Source of the DNA: Apodemus sylvaticus
Lineage: Eukaryota > Chordata > Mammalia > Rodentia > Muridae
NCBI RefSeq assembly: GCF_947179515.1
Contig: NC_067477.1
Location: forward strand, 146,544,465 to 146,608,464
Direction of reading: 5' to 3'
DNA length: 64,000 nucleotides
In this document: in pieces, positions 40,126 through 54,000 of the stretch
How positions within the stretch are numbered: position 1 is the first letter of the stretch
How the letters are laid out: each line of letters begins with the position of its first letter
The notes under the pieces: model-generated
Seen by the model: only the letters and a program-made list of their open reading frames with translations
Told to the model about the DNA's origin: nothing
The model's database searches: none
Program-made: the position numbers and the translations under genes

Positions 40126-40644
40126 AGAATGCACAGGAGAGTTTTCTCTCGAAAGAATATGTAAGAATACCACGTTATAAGGAAATATATTGCTGCAGAG
40201 TAAAGACATATACGTACTTATTGGAAACACATTATGAGAGAAATAACGCATGGTAAAAATTAGCTTGTATCTCCGAAAAAACACGTCGTAACTCAAAAAG
40301 ATTTGGTGTGGCGTGTACGTCTGAACGTGTAGCCTCAAAAGAGAACCCACAGGAGAATTTTCTTACGTCAAATTTGTCAGAAAACAACGTTTTAAGGAAA
40401 TCCCGCATCATGGGAAATTATCTTGTTCTTCCTAAACAACGGGTTGTAACTCGAAAAGCTTTGGTGTTGCGTATATGTCTAAGCATGTAGCCTCAAATGA
40501 GAACGCACTGGAGAGTTTTCTCTTGAAAGAATATGTAAGAATACCACGTTATAAGGAAATACAGTGTTGCAGAGTAAAGACATATACTTACTTATTGGAA
40601 AAACTTTACGAGAAGAAATAATGCATCGTACAAAATTAGCTTGT

Positions 40645-40690
40645 ATCTCCTAAACAACACGTTGTAACTCGAAAAGCTTTGGTGTTGCGT
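40645..40690 (-). other. B-B step (A subunit and its box skipped)
   Basis: The plus strand passes from CTTGTATCTCCTAAACAACACG (B core) straight into AAAAGCTTTGGTGTTGCG (A head side), losing the box-bearing part. The exchange point is the shared core CAACACGTTGTAACTCG. Confidence 0.85.
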
Positions 40691-42419
40691 GTATGTCTAA
40701 GCGCGTAGCCTCAAAGGGGAATGCACAGGAGAGTTTTCTCTCGAAAGAATATGTAAGAATACAACGTTATAAGGAAATTCAGTGTTGCAGAGTATAGACA
40801 AATACATACTTATTGGAAACACTTACGAGAAGAAATAAAGCATCATGCAAAATTAGCTTGTATCTCCTAAACAACACGTTGTAACTGGAAAAGATTTTGT
40901 GTGGCGTGTAAGTCTAAACGTGTAGCCTCAAAAGAGAACCCACAGGAGAGTTTTCCTTCGATAAAATTTGTCAGAATATCACGTTTTAAGGAAATACCGC
41001 ATAGTGCGAAATTATCTTGTTTTTCCTAAACAACATGTTGGAACTCGAAAAGCTTTAGTGTTGCATGTATTTCTAAGCGTGTAGCCTCAAAAGAGAATGG
41101 ACAGGAGAGTTTTCTCCCAAAAGAATATGTAGGAATACCACGTTATAAGGAAATACAGTGTTGCAGAGTAAAGACAAATACATACCTATTGGAAACACTT
41201 AAACTTTACGAGAAGAAATAACACATAGTACAAAATTAGCTTGTATCTCCTAAACAACACGTTATAACTCGAAATGATTTGGTGTGGCGTGTATGTCTAA
41301 ACGTGTACCCTCAAAAGAGAACCCATGGGAGAATTTTCTTTCATCAAATTTTGTCAGAAAACCACGTTTTAAGGAAATCCCGCATCATGCGAAATTATCT
41401 TGTTTTTCCTAAACAACACGTTGTAACTCGAAAAGCTTTGGTGTTGCGTGTATGTCGAAGCGTGTAGCCTCCAAAGAGAACGCACAGGAGAGTTTACTGT
41501 CGAAAGAATATGTAAGAATACCACATTATAAGGAAATACAGTGTTGCAGAGTAAAGGCAAATACATACGTATTGGAAACACTTAAACTTTACGAGAAGAA
41601 ATAACGCATCATAAAAAAATTAGCTTGTATCTCCTAAACAACACGTTGTAACTCGAAAGGATTTGGTGTGGCGTGTACGTTTAAACATGTAGCCTCAAAA
41701 GAGAACCCACAGGAGAATTTTCTTTCGTCAAAATTTGTCCAAAAACCACGTTATAAGGAAATCCCTCATCGTGCGAAATTATCTTGTTTTTCCTAAACAA
41801 AATGTCGTAACTCGAAAAGCTTTGGTGTTGTGTGTATGTCTAAGCGTGTAGCCTCAAAAGAGAAGGCACAGGAGAGTTTTCTCTCGAAAGAATATGTAAG
41901 AATACCACGTTATAAGGAAATACAATGTTGCAGAGTAAAGACATATTTTTACATATTGGAAAATCTTTACGAGAAGAAATAACCTATCGTACAAAATTAG
42001 CTTGTATCTCCTAAACAACACGTTGTAACTTAAAAAGATTAGGTGTGGCCTGTACATCTAAACGTGTAGCCTCAAAAGAGAACCCATAGGAGAATTTTCC
42101 TTGGTCAAAATTTGTCAGAAAACCACTTATTAAGGAAATCCCACAGCGCACGAAATTATCTGGTTTTTCCTAAACAACACGTTGTAACGTGAAACGCTTT
42201 GGTGTTGCCTGTATATCTAAGCGTGTAGCCTCAAAGGGGAACACACAGGAGAGTTTTCTCTCGAAAGAATATGTAAGAATACCACGTTATAAGGAAATAC
42301 AGTGTTGCAGACTAAAGGCAAATACGTACCTATTGGAAACACTTTACGAGAAGAAATAACGCATCGTACAAAATTAGCTTGTATCTCCTAAACAACACGT
42401 TGTAACTCGAAAAGATTTG

Positions 42420-45400
42420 GTGTGGCCTGTACTTCTAAACGTGTAGCCTCAAAAGAGAACCCACAGGACAATTTTCTTTCGTTAAAATTTGTCAGAAAAC
42501 CACGTTTTAAGGAAATCCCGCATCGTGAGAAATTATCTTGTTCTTCCTAAACAACACGTTTTAACTTGAAAAGCTTTGGTGTTGGGTGTATGTCTAAGCA
42601 TGTAGCCCCAAAAGAGAATGCAGAGGAGAGTTTTCTCTCGAAAGAATATGTAACAATACCACGTTATAAGGAAATACAGTGTTGTAGAGTAAAGACAATT
42701 ACATACTTATTGGAAAAACATTACGAGAAGAAATAACGCATCGTACAAAATTAACTTGTGTCTCCTAAACAACACGTTGTAACTTAAAAAGATTTGGTGT
42801 GGCAAGTACGTCTAAACGTGTAGTCTCAAAAGAGAACCCATAGGATAATTTTCTTTGGTCAATATTTGTCAGAAAACCACATATTAAGGAAATCCCTCAT
42901 CGTGCGAAATTATCTTGTTTTTCCTAAACAACACGTTGTAACTTGAAAAGCTTTGGTGTTGCGTGTATGTCTAAGCTTGTAGCCTCAAAAGAGGATGCAC
43001 AGGAGAGTTTTCTCTCGAAAGAATATGTAAGAATACCACGTTATAAGGAAATACAGTGTTGCAGACTAAAGGCAAATACATACATATTGGAAACACTTTA
43101 CGAGAAGAAATAACGCATCGTACAAAATTAGCTTGTATCTCCTAAACAACACGTTGTAACTCGAAAAGATTTGGTGTGGCGTGTACGTCTAAACGTGTAG
43201 CCTCAAAAGAGAACCCACAGGAGAATTTTCTTTCGTCAAAATTTGTCAGAAAACCACTTATTAAGGAAATCCTGCATCGTGCGAAACTATCTAGTTTTCC
43301 TAAACAACACATTGTTACTCGAAAATATTTGCTGTTGCGTGTATGTCTAAGCATGTAGCCTCAAAAGAGAAAGCACAGGAGAGATTTCTCTCGAACGAGT
43401 ATGTAAGAATACCACGATATAAGGAAATACATTGTGGCAAATTAAAGATAAATACGTACCTTTTGGAAACTCTTAAACTTTACAAGAAGATATAAAGCAT
43501 CGTAAAAAATTAGCTTTTATCTCCTAAACAACACGTTGTAACTCGAAAAGATTTGGTGTGGCATGTACGTCTAAACGTGTAGCCTCAAATGAAAACCCAC
43601 AGGAGAATTTTTTTTCGTCAAAATTTTTCAGAAAACCACGTTTTAAGGAAATCCAGCATCGTGCGAAATTATCTTGTTTTTACTAAACAACACATTGTAA
43701 GTCGAAAAGCTTTGGTGTTGCGTGTATGTCTAAGCGTGTAGCCTCCAAAGAGAACGCACAGGAGAGTTTTCTCTCGAAAGAATATGTAAGAATACCACGT
43801 TGTAAGGAAATACAGTGTTGCAGAGTAAAGAAAGATACGTATGTATTGGAAACCCACAAACTTTACGAGATGAAATAAAGCATCGTACAAAATTAGCTTG
43901 TATCTCCTAAACAACACTTTGTAACTCAAAAAGATTTGGTGTGGCCTGTACGTCTAAACATGTAGCCTCAAAAGAGAGCCCACAGGACAATTTTCGTTCG
44001 TCAAAATTTGTCAGAAAACCACGTTTTAAGGAAATCCCGCATCGTGAGAAATTATCTTGTTCTTCCTAACAACACGTTTTAACTTGAAAAGCTTTCGTGT
44101 TGGGCGTATGTCTAAGCATGTAGCCCCAAAAGAGTATGCAGAGGAGAGTTTTCTCTCGAAATAATATATAAGAATACTACCTTATAAGGAAATACAGTGT
44201 TGCAGAGTAAAGACAAATACATACTTATTGGAAAAACTTTACGAGAAGAAATAACGCATCGTACAAAATTAGCTTGTGTCTCCTAAACAACACGTTGTAA
44301 CTTAAAAAGATTTGGTGTGGCCTGTACGTCTAAACGTGTAGTCTCAAAAGAGAACCCATAGGATAATTTTCTTTGGTCAATATTTGTCAGAAAACCACGT
44401 ATTAAGGAAATCCCTCATCGTGTGAAATTATCTAGTTTTTCCTAACAAACACGTTGTAACTCGAAAAGCTTTGGTGTTGCGTGTATGTCTAAGCGTGTAA
44501 CCTCAAAAGAGGATGCACAGGAGAGTTTTCTCTCGAAAGAATATGTAAGAATACCACGTTATAAGGAAATACAGTGTTGCAGACTAAAGGCAAATACATA
44601 CGTATTGGAAAAACTTTACGAGAACAAATAAAGCATCGTACAAAATTAGGTTGTATCTCCTAAACAACACGTTGTAACTAGAAAAGATTTGGTGTGGCGT
44701 GTACGTCTAAACGTGTAGCCTCAAAAGAGAACCCACAGGAGAATTTTCTTTCGTCAAAATTTGTCAGAAAACCACTTATTAAGGAAAACCTGCATCGTGC
44801 GAAACTATCTAGTTTTCCTAAACAACACATTGTTACTCAAAAATATTTGCTGTTGCGTGTATGTCTAAGAATGTAGCCTCAAAAGAGAACGCACAGGAGA
44901 GATTTCTCTCGAACGAGTATGTAAGAATACCACGTTATAAGGAAATACATTGTGGCAAATTAAAGATAAATACGTACCTTTTGGAAATTCTTAAACTTTA
45001 CAAGAAGATATAAAGCATCGTAAAAAGTTAGCTTTTATCTCCTAAACAACACTTTGTAACTCGAAAAGATTTGGTGTGGCATGTACGTCTAAACGTGTAG
45101 CCTCAAATGAAAACCCACAGGAGAATTTTCTTTCATCAAAATTTTTCAGAAAACCACGTTTTAAGGAAATCCAGCATCATGCGAAATTATCTTGTTTTTC
45201 CGAAACAACACATTGTAAGTCGAAAAGCTTTGGTGTTGCGTGTATGTCTAAGCGTGTAGCCTCCAAAGAGAACGCACAGGAGAGTTTTCTCTCGAAAGAA
45301 TATGTAAGAATACCACGTTGTAAGGAAATACAGTGTTGCAGAGTAAATAAAGATACGTATGTATTGGAAACCCACAAACTTTACGAGATGAAATAAAGCA

Positions 45401-46976
45401 TCGTACAAAATTAGCTTGTATCTCCTAAACAACACTTTGTAACTCAAAAAGATTTGGTGTGGCCTGTACGTCTAAACGTGTAGCCTCAAAAGAGAGCCCA
45501 CAGGACAATTTTCTTTCGTCAAAATTTGTCAGAAAACCACGTTTTAAGGAAATCCCGCATCGTGAGAAATTATCTTCTTCTTCCTAAACAACAAGTTTTA
45601 ACTTGAAAAGCTTTGGTGTTGGGCGTATGTCTAAGCATGTAGCCCCAAAAGAGTATGCAGAGGAGAGTTTTCTCTCGAAATAATATATAAGAATACTACC
45701 TTATAAGGAAATACAGTGTTGCAGAGTAAAGACAAATACATACTTATTGGAAAAACTTTACGAGAAGAAATAACGCATCGTACAAAATTAGCTTGTGTCT
45801 CCTAAACAACACGTTGTAACTTAAAAAGATTTGGTGTGGCCTGTACGTCTAAACGTGTAGTCTCAAAAGAGAACCCATAGGATAATTTTCTTTGGTCAAT
45901 ATTTGTCAGAAAACCACGTATTAAGGAAATCCCTCATCGTGTGAAATTATCTAGTTTTTCCTAACAAACACGTTGTAACTCGAAAAGCTTTGGTGTTGCT
46001 TGTATGTCTAAGCGTGTAGCCTCAAAAGAGGATGCACAGGAGAGTTTTCTCTCGAAAGAATATGTAAGAAAACCACGTTATAAGGAAATACAGTGTTGCA
46101 GACTAAAGGCAAATACATACGTATTGGAAAAATTTTACGAGAACAAATAACGCATCGTACAAAATTAGCTTGTATCTCCTAAACAACACGTTGTAACTAG
46201 AAAAGATTTGGTGTGGCGTGTACGTCTAAACGTGTAGCCTCAAAAGAGAACCCACAGGAGAATTTTCTTTCGTCAAAATTTGTCAGAAAACCACTTATTA
46301 AGGAAATCCTGCATCGTGCGAAACTATCTAGTTTTCCTAAACAACACATTGTTACTCAAAAATATTTGCTGTTGCGTGTATGTCTAAGCATGTAGCCTCA
46401 AAAGAGAACGCACAGGAGAGATTTCTCTCGAACGAGTATGTAAGAATACCACGTTATAAGGAAATACATTGTGGCAAATTAAAGATAAATACGTACCTTT
46501 TGGAAACTCTTAAACTTTACAAGAAGATATAAAGCATCGTAAAAAATTAGCTTTTATCTCCTAAACAACACGTTGTAACTCGAAAAGATTTGGTGTGGCA
46601 TGTACGTCTAAACGTGTAGCCTCAAATGAAAACCCACAGGAGAATTTTCTTTCATCAAAATTTTTCAGAAAACCACGTTTTAAGGAAATCCAGCATCCTG
46701 CGAAATTATCTTGTTTTTCCTGAAACAACACGTTGTAAGTCGAAAAGCTTTGGTGTTGCGTGTATGTCTAAGCGTGTAGCCTCCAAAGAGAACGCACAGG
46801 AGAGTTTTCTCTCGAAAGAATATGTAAGAATACCACGTTGTAAGGAAATACAGTGTTGCAGAGTAAAGAAAGATACGTATGTATTGGAAACCCACAAACT
46901 TTACGAGATGAAATAAAGCATCGTACAAAATTAGCTTGTATCTCCTAAACAACACATTGTGACTCGAAAAGATTTG
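42420..46976 (-). repeat. Four-dimer higher-order repeat, 1,518 bp, three copies
   Basis: Copies at ~42,420-43,938, ~43,939-45,457 and ~45,458-46,976 follow directly on each other. Equivalent open stretches begin at 43,176, 44,694 and 46,213. Rare shared variants are CGAACGAGTATG, GGCAAATTAAAGATAAATACG, AGTAAAGAAAGATACG, TCCAGCAT and GTTGGGCGTATG. Copies 2 and 3 are the closest pair. No A subunit in any copy keeps an intact CENP-B-like core: the four types end in GTGAGAAA, TCCCTC, TCCTGC or TCCAGC. Confidence 0.9.
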
Positions 46977-49900
46977 GTGTGGCCTGTACGTCTAAACGTG
47001 TAGCCTCAAAAGAGAACCCACAGGACAATTTTCTTTTGTCAAAATTTTTCAGAAAACCACGTTTAAGGAAATACCGCATCGTGAGAAATTATCTTGTTCT
47101 TCCTAAACAACACGTTTTAACTCGAAAAGCTTTGGTGTTTAGTGTATGTCTAAGCATGTAGCCCCAAAAGAGAACGCACAGGAGAGTTTTCTCTCAAAAG
47201 AATATGTAAGAATACCACGTTATAAGGAAATACAGTGTGGCAGAGTAAAGACAAATATGTACATATTGGAAGCGCTTTATGAGACAAATAACGCATCTTG
47301 CAAAATTAGCTTGTATGTCCTAAACAACACGTTGTAACTCGAAAAGATTTGGTGTGGTGTCTACGTCTAAACGTGTAGCCTCAAAAGAGAACCCACAGGA
47401 GAGTTTTCTTTTGTCAAAATTTGTCAGAAAACCACGTTTTAAGGAAATCCCGCATCGTGAGAAATTATCTTGTTTTTCCTAAACAACACGTTGTATCTAG
47501 AAAAGCTTTGGTGTTGCGTGTATGTCTAAGTGTGTAGCCTCAAAAGAGAATGAACAGGAGAGTTTTCTCTCGAAAGAATATGTAAGAATACCATGTTATA
47601 AGGAAATATATTGCTGCAGAGTAAAGACAAATACGAAAGTATTGGAAACACATTATGAGAAGAAATAACGCATGGTACAAAATTAGCTTGTATCTCCGAA
47701 ACAACACGTGGTAACTCAAAAAGATTTGGTGTGGCGTGTACGTCTAAATGGGTAGCCTCAAAAGAGAACCCACAGGAGAATTTTCTTACGTCAAAATTTG
47801 TCAGAAAACCACATTGTAAGGAAATCCCGCATCGTGCGAAATTATCTTGTTTTTCCTAATCAACACGTTGTAACTCGAAAAGCTTTGGTGTTGCGTGTAT
47901 GTCTAAGCGTGTAGCCTCCAAAGAGAACGCACGGGATAGTTTTCTCTCAAAAGAATATGTAAGAATACCACGTTATAAGGAAATACAGTGTTGCAGAGTA
48001 TTGACAAATATGTACTTATTGGAAAAACTTTAGGAGAAGAAATAACGCATCATGCAAAATTAGCTTATATCTCCTAAACAACACACTGTAACTCGAAAAG
48101 ATTTGGTGTGGCGTGTATGTCTAAACGTGTAGCCTCAAAAGAGAACCCACAGGAGAGATTTCTTTCGTCAAAATTTGTCAGAAAACCACGTTTTAAGGAA
48201 ATACTGCATCGTGCGAAATTATCTTGTTTTTCCTAAACAACATGTTGTAACTCGAAAAGGTTTGGTGTTGCGTGTATGTCTAAGCGTGTAGCCTCAAAAG
48301 AGAATGCACAGGAGAGTTTTCTCCCGAAAGAATATGTAGGAATACCACGTTATAAGGAAATACAGTGTTGCAGAGTAAAGACAAATACATACTTATTGGA
48401 AACACTTAAACTTTACGAGAAGAAATAACACATAGTACAAAATTAGCTTGTATATCCTAAACAACACGTTGTAACTCGAAAAGATTTGGTGTGGCGTGTA
48501 CGTCTAAACGTGTAGCCTTCAAAAGAGAACCCACAGGACTATTTTCTTTAGTCAAAATTTGTCAGAAACCACGTTTTAAGGAAATCCCGTATCGTGCGAA
48601 ATTATCTTGTTTTTCCTAAACAACACGTTGTAACTAGAAAAGCTTTGGTGTTGCGTGTATGTCTGAGCGTGTAGCCTCAAAAGAGAATGCACAGGAGAGT
48701 TTTCTCTCGAAAGAATATGTAAGAATACCATATTATAAGGAAATATATAGCTGCAGAGTAATGACAAATACGTACGTATTGGAAACACATTATGAGAAGA
48801 AATAACGCATGGTACAAAATTAGCTTGTATCTCCGAAACAACACGTGGTAACTCAAAAAGATTTAGTGTGGTGTGTACGTCTGAACGTGTAGCCTCAAAA
48901 GAGATCCCACAGGAGAATTTTCTTATGTCAACATTTGTCAGAAAACCACGTTTTAAGGAAATCCCGCATTGTGAGAAATTATCTTGTTCTTCCTAAACAA
49001 CACGTTGTAACTCGAAAAGCTTTGCTGTTGTGTGTATGTCTAAGCCTGTAGCCTCAAATGAGAACGCACAGAAGAGTTTTCTCTTGAAAAAATATGTAAG
49101 AATACCACGTTATAAGGAAATACAGTGTTGCAGAGTAAAGACAAATACTTACTTATTGGAAAAACTTTACAAGAAGAAATAACGCATCGTACAAAATTAG
49201 CTTGTATCTCCTAAACAACACGTTGTAACTTAAAAAGATTTGGTGTGGCCTGTATGTCTAAATGTATGGTCTCAAAAGAGAACCCATAGGAGAATTTTCT
49301 TTGGTCAAAATTTGTCAGAAAACCACGTATTGAGGAAATCCCTCATCGTGCGAAATTATCTTGTTTTTCCTAAACAACACGTTGTAACGCGAAAAGCTTT
49401 GGTGTTGCGTGTATGTCTAAGCGTGTAGCCTCAAAAGAGAAGGCACAGGAGAGTTTTTTCTCGAAAGAATATGTAAGAATACCACGTTATAAGGAAATAC
49501 AGTGTTGCAGAGTAAAGACAAATATGTATGTATTGGAAACCCATGAACTTTAAGAGATGAAATAAAGCATCGTACAAAATTAGCTTGTATCTCCTAAACA
49601 ACACGTTGTAACTCGAAAAGATTTGGTGTGGCATGTACGTCTAAACTTGTAGCCTCAAAAGAGAACCGACAGGACAATTTTCTTTCGTCAAAATTTTTAA
49701 GAAATCCACGATTTAAGGAAATCCCGCATCGTGAGAAATTATCTTGTTCTTCCTAAACAACACGTTTTAACTCGAAAAGCTTTGGTGTTGCGTGTATGTC
49801 TAAGCGTGTAGCCCCAAAAGAGAACGCACAGGAGAGTTTTCTCTCAAAAGAATATGTAAGAATACCACGTTATAAGGAAATACAGTGTTGCAGAGTAAAG

Positions 49901-50035
49901 ACAAATACGTACATATTGGAAGCACTTTATGAGAGAAATAACGCATCTTGCAAAATTAGCTTGTATGTCCTAAACAACACGTTGTAATTCGAAAAGATTT
50001 GGTGTGGCGTGTACGTCTAAACGTGTAGCCTCAAA

Positions 50036-50080
50036 AGAGAACCCAAAGGAGAATTTTAAGAGAACCCAAAGGAGAATTTT
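50036..50080 (-). repeat. 23-bp tandem duplication within an A tail
   Basis: The stretch starting AGAGAACCCAAAGG at 50,036 is repeated from 50,059. It looks like a replication slippage event in a single copy. Confidence 0.88.
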
Positions 50081-50340
50081 CTTTCGTCAAAATTTTTCAG
50101 AAACTCACGTTTTAAGGAAATCCGCATCATGCGAAATTATCTTGTTTTTCCTAAACAACACGTTATAACTCGAAAAGCTTTCGTGTTGCGTGTATGTCTA
50201 AGTGTGTAGCCTCAAAACAGAAGGCACTGGAGAGATTTCTCTCGAAAGAATATGTAAGAATACCACGTTATAAGGAAATACAATTTTGCAGAGTAAAGAC
50301 ATATATGTACGTATTGGAAACACTTTATGAGAAGAAATAA

Positions 50341-51054
50341 TGCATCATACAATATTAGCTTGTATCTCCAAAACTACACGTTGTAACTCGAAAAGAATTG
50401 GTGTGGCATGAACGTCTAAACGTGTAGCCTCAAAAGAGAACCGAAAGGAGAATTTTCTTTCGTCAAAATTTTTCAGAAAATCACGTTTTAAGGAAATCCC
50501 GCATCGTGCGAAATTATCTTGTTTTTCCTAAACAACACGTTGTAAGTCGAAAAGCTTTCATGTTGCGTGTATGTCTAAATGTGTAGCCTCAAAAGAGAAG
50601 GCAGAGGAGAGTTTTCTCTCGAAAGAATATGTAAGAATACCATGTTATAACGAAATATAGTTTTGCAGAGTAAAGACAAATACGTACTTACTGGAAACAC
50701 TTTACTAGAAGAAATAACGCATAGTACAAAATTAGCTTGTATCTCCAAAACTACACGTTGTAACTCGAAAAGAATTGTTGTGGCGTGTACGTCTTAACGT
50801 GTAGCATCAAAAGAGAACCCAAAGGAGAATTTTCTTTTGTCAAAATTTTTCAGAAAATCACGTTTTAAGGAAATCCCGCATCGTGCGAAATTATCTTGTT
50901 TTTCCTAAACAACACGTTGTAACTCGAAAAGCTTTCGTGTTTCGTGTATGTCTAAGTGTGTAGCCTCAAAAGAGAAGGCACCGGAGAGTTTTCTCTCCAA
51001 AGAATATGTAAGAATACCACGTTATAAGGAAATACAGTGTTGCAGAGTAAAGAC
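50341..51054 (-). repeat. Twin adjacent dimers (378 bp) next to a strand switch
   Basis: Two neighbouring dimers share CTCCAAAACTACACG, AAAAGAATTG, CAGAAAATCACG and GAGAACCGAAAGG/CCCAAAGG. Both have intact boxes (50497 and 50874). The second copy is cut at 51,054 by the switch to forward orientation. Confidence 0.8.
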
Positions 51055-51058
51055 AGCT
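51050..51058. other. Strand-switch junction, reverse to forward
   Basis: A reverse B subunit ends at GAGTAAAGACA and a forward B subunit starts at GCTAATTTTG. Only two or three bases could be shared, so the joint is nearly blunt. Confidence 0.88.
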
Positions 51059-54000
51059 AATTTTGTTCGATGCGTTATTTCTTCTCATAAAGTGTTTCCA
51101 ATATGTACTTATTTGTCTTTACTCTGCAAAATTGTATTTCCTTATAACATGGTATTCTTACATATTCTTTCGAGAGAAAACTCTCCTGTGCCTTTTCTTT
51201 TGAGGCTCCACGCTTACACATACACGCAACACCAAAGCTTTTCGAGTTACAACATGTTGTTTAGGAAAAAGAAGATGATTTCCCACGATGCGCGATTTAC
51301 TTAAAACGTGGTTTTCTGACAAATTTTGACAAAAGAAAATTCTCCTGTGGGTTCTCTTTTGAGGTTACACGTTTAGGCGTACATGCCACACCAAATCTTT
51401 TCAAGTTACAACATGTTGTTTAGGAGATACAAGCTAATTTTGTACAATGTGTTAATTATTCTCCTAAAGTGTTTCCAATACGTACATATTTGTCTTTACT
51501 CTGCAACATTCTATTTCCTTATAACGTGATATTCTTACATATTATTTCCAGAGAAAACTATCCTGTGCGTTCCCTTTTGAGGCTACACACTTAGACATAC
51601 AGGCAACTCCAAAGCTTTTCGAGTTACAACGTGTTGTTTAGGAAAAACAAGATAATTTCGCACGATGCAGGATTTCATTAAAACGTGGTTTTCTGACCAA
51701 TTTTGAAGAAAGAAAATTCTCCTGTGGGTTCTCTTTTGAGGATACACGTTTAGAAGTACACACCACACCAAATCCTTTCGAGTTACCACGTGTTGTTTAG
51801 GAGATACAAGCTAATTTTGTACAATGCGTTATTTCTTCTCGTAAAGTCTTTCCAATACGTACATATTTGTCTTTACTCTGCAACACTGTATTTCTTTATA
51901 ATGTTTTATTCTTACATGTTCTTTCGAGAGAAAACTCTCCTGTGCGTTCTCTTTAGAGGCTACATGCTTAGACATACAAGCAACACCAAAGCTTTTTGAG
52001 TTACAACGTATTGTTTAGGAAAAACAAGATAATTTTGCACGATGTGGGATTTCCTTAAAACGTTGTTTTCTGACAAATTTGACGAAAGAAAGTTCTTCTG
52101 TGGGTTCTCTTTTGATGCTACACGTGTAGACGTACGAGCCACACCAAATCTTTTCGAGTTAGAACGTGTTGTTTAGGAGATACAAGCAAATTTTGTAAGA
52201 TGCGTTATTTCTTCTCGTAAAGTGTTTCCAATAAGTACTTATTTGTCTTTACTCTGCAACACTGTATTTCCTTATAACATGGAATTCTTACATATTCTTT
52301 CGAGGGAAAACTCTCCTGTGTGTTCTCCTTTGAGGCTACACGCTTAGACAAACACACGACGCCAAAGATTTTCTAGTTACAACGTGTTGTTTAGGAAAAA
52401 CAAGATAATTTCGCACAATGCGAGATTTCCTTAAAACGTGGTTTTCTGAAATATCTTGAGAAAGAAAGTTTTCCTGTGGGTTCTCTTTTGAGTCTCACAT
52501 GTAGAAGTACGAGCCACACAAAATCTTTTCGAGTTACAATATGTTGTTTAGGAGATACAAGCTATTTTTGTACAATGGGTTATTTCTTCTCATAAAGAGT
52601 TTCCAATACGTACGTAGTTGACTTTACTCTGCAACACTGTATTTCCTTATAACGTGGTATTCTTACATATTCTTTCGAGAGAAAACTCTCCTGTGCATTC
52701 TCTTTTGCGCTTACACGCTTAGACATACACGCAACACCAAAGCTTTTCAAGTTACAATGTGTTGTTTAGGAAAAAGAAGGTAATTTCGCACGATGCGGGA
52801 TTTCCTTAAAACGTGGTTTCTAACAAATTTTGATGAAAGAAAAATCTCCTGTGGGTTCTCTTTTAAGGCTACACGTTTAGACGTACACGCCACACCAAAT
52901 CCTTTTGAGTTACCACATGTTGTTTAGGAGATACAATCTAATTTATATGATGCGTTATTTCTTCTGGTAAAGTGTTTCCAATACGTATTTATTTGCCTGT
53001 ACTCTGCAACACTGTATTTCCTTATAACGTTGTATTCTTACATGTTCTTTCGAGAGAAAACTCTCCTGTGTGTTCTCTTTAGAGGCTACACGCTTAGACA
53101 TACACGCAACACCAAAGCTTTTTGAGTTACAACTTGTTGTTTAGGAAAAACAAGATAATTTTGCACGATGCGGGATTTCCTTAAAACGTGGTTTTCTGAC
53201 AATTTTGACGAAAGAAAGTTCTCCTGTGGGTTCTCTTTTGAGGTTACACGTGCATACGTACGAGCCACACCAAATCTTTTCAAGTTACAACGTGTTCTTT
53301 AGGAGATAGAAGCAAATTTTGTACTATGCGTTATTTCTTCTCAGTAAGTGTTTCCAATACGTACTTATTTGTCTTTACTCTACAACACTGTATTTCCTTA
53401 TAACGTGGTATTCTTACATATTCTTTCGAGGGAAAAATCTCCTGTGCATTCTCTTTTGAGGCTACACGCTTAGACAAACACGCAACGCCAAAGCTTTTCG
53501 AGTTACAAAGTGTTGTTTAGGAAAAACAAGATAATTTTGCACGATGCGAGATTTCCATAAAACGTGGTTTTCTGAAAAATTTTGAAGAAAGAAAGTTCTC
53601 CTGTGGGTTCTCTTTTGAGGCTACACGTGTAGAAGAACGAGCCACACCAAATCTTTTCGAGTTACAACGTGTTGTTTAGGAGATACAAGCTAATTTTGTG
53701 CTATGCGTTATTTCTTCTCATAAAGTGTTTCAAATAGGTACGTATTTGTCTTTACTCTGCAACACTGTATTTCCTTATAACGTGGTATTCTTCCATATTC
53801 TTTCGAGAAAAAAGTCTCCTGTGCGTTCTCTTGTGAGGCTACAAGCTTAGACATACACGCAACACCAAAGCTTTTCGAGTTACAATGTGTTTTTAAGGAA
53901 AAACAAGATAATTTCGCACGATGCGAGATTTCCTTAAAACGTGGTTTCTGACAAATTTTGATGAAAGAAAATTCTCCTGTCTGTTCTCTTTTGAGGGTAC

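Larger units (their letters stand above)
20726..51054 (-). repeat. Array block 6, reverse orientation (longest, ~30.3 kb)
   Basis: About 80 dimers on the minus strand. Intact boxes start at 20954, 23966, 24343, 25094, 25471, 26975, 28642, 30920, 33203, 33585, 33968, 35110, 35492, 36622, 37755, 38137, 39268, 41388, 47825, 48585, 50497 and 50874. The left third resembles blocks 5 and 7 in its variants. The right two thirds carry GTGAGAAAT (TTCTC on the box strand) and GTAGCCCCAAAAG variants and hold most of the local higher-order repeats. Confidence 0.93.
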
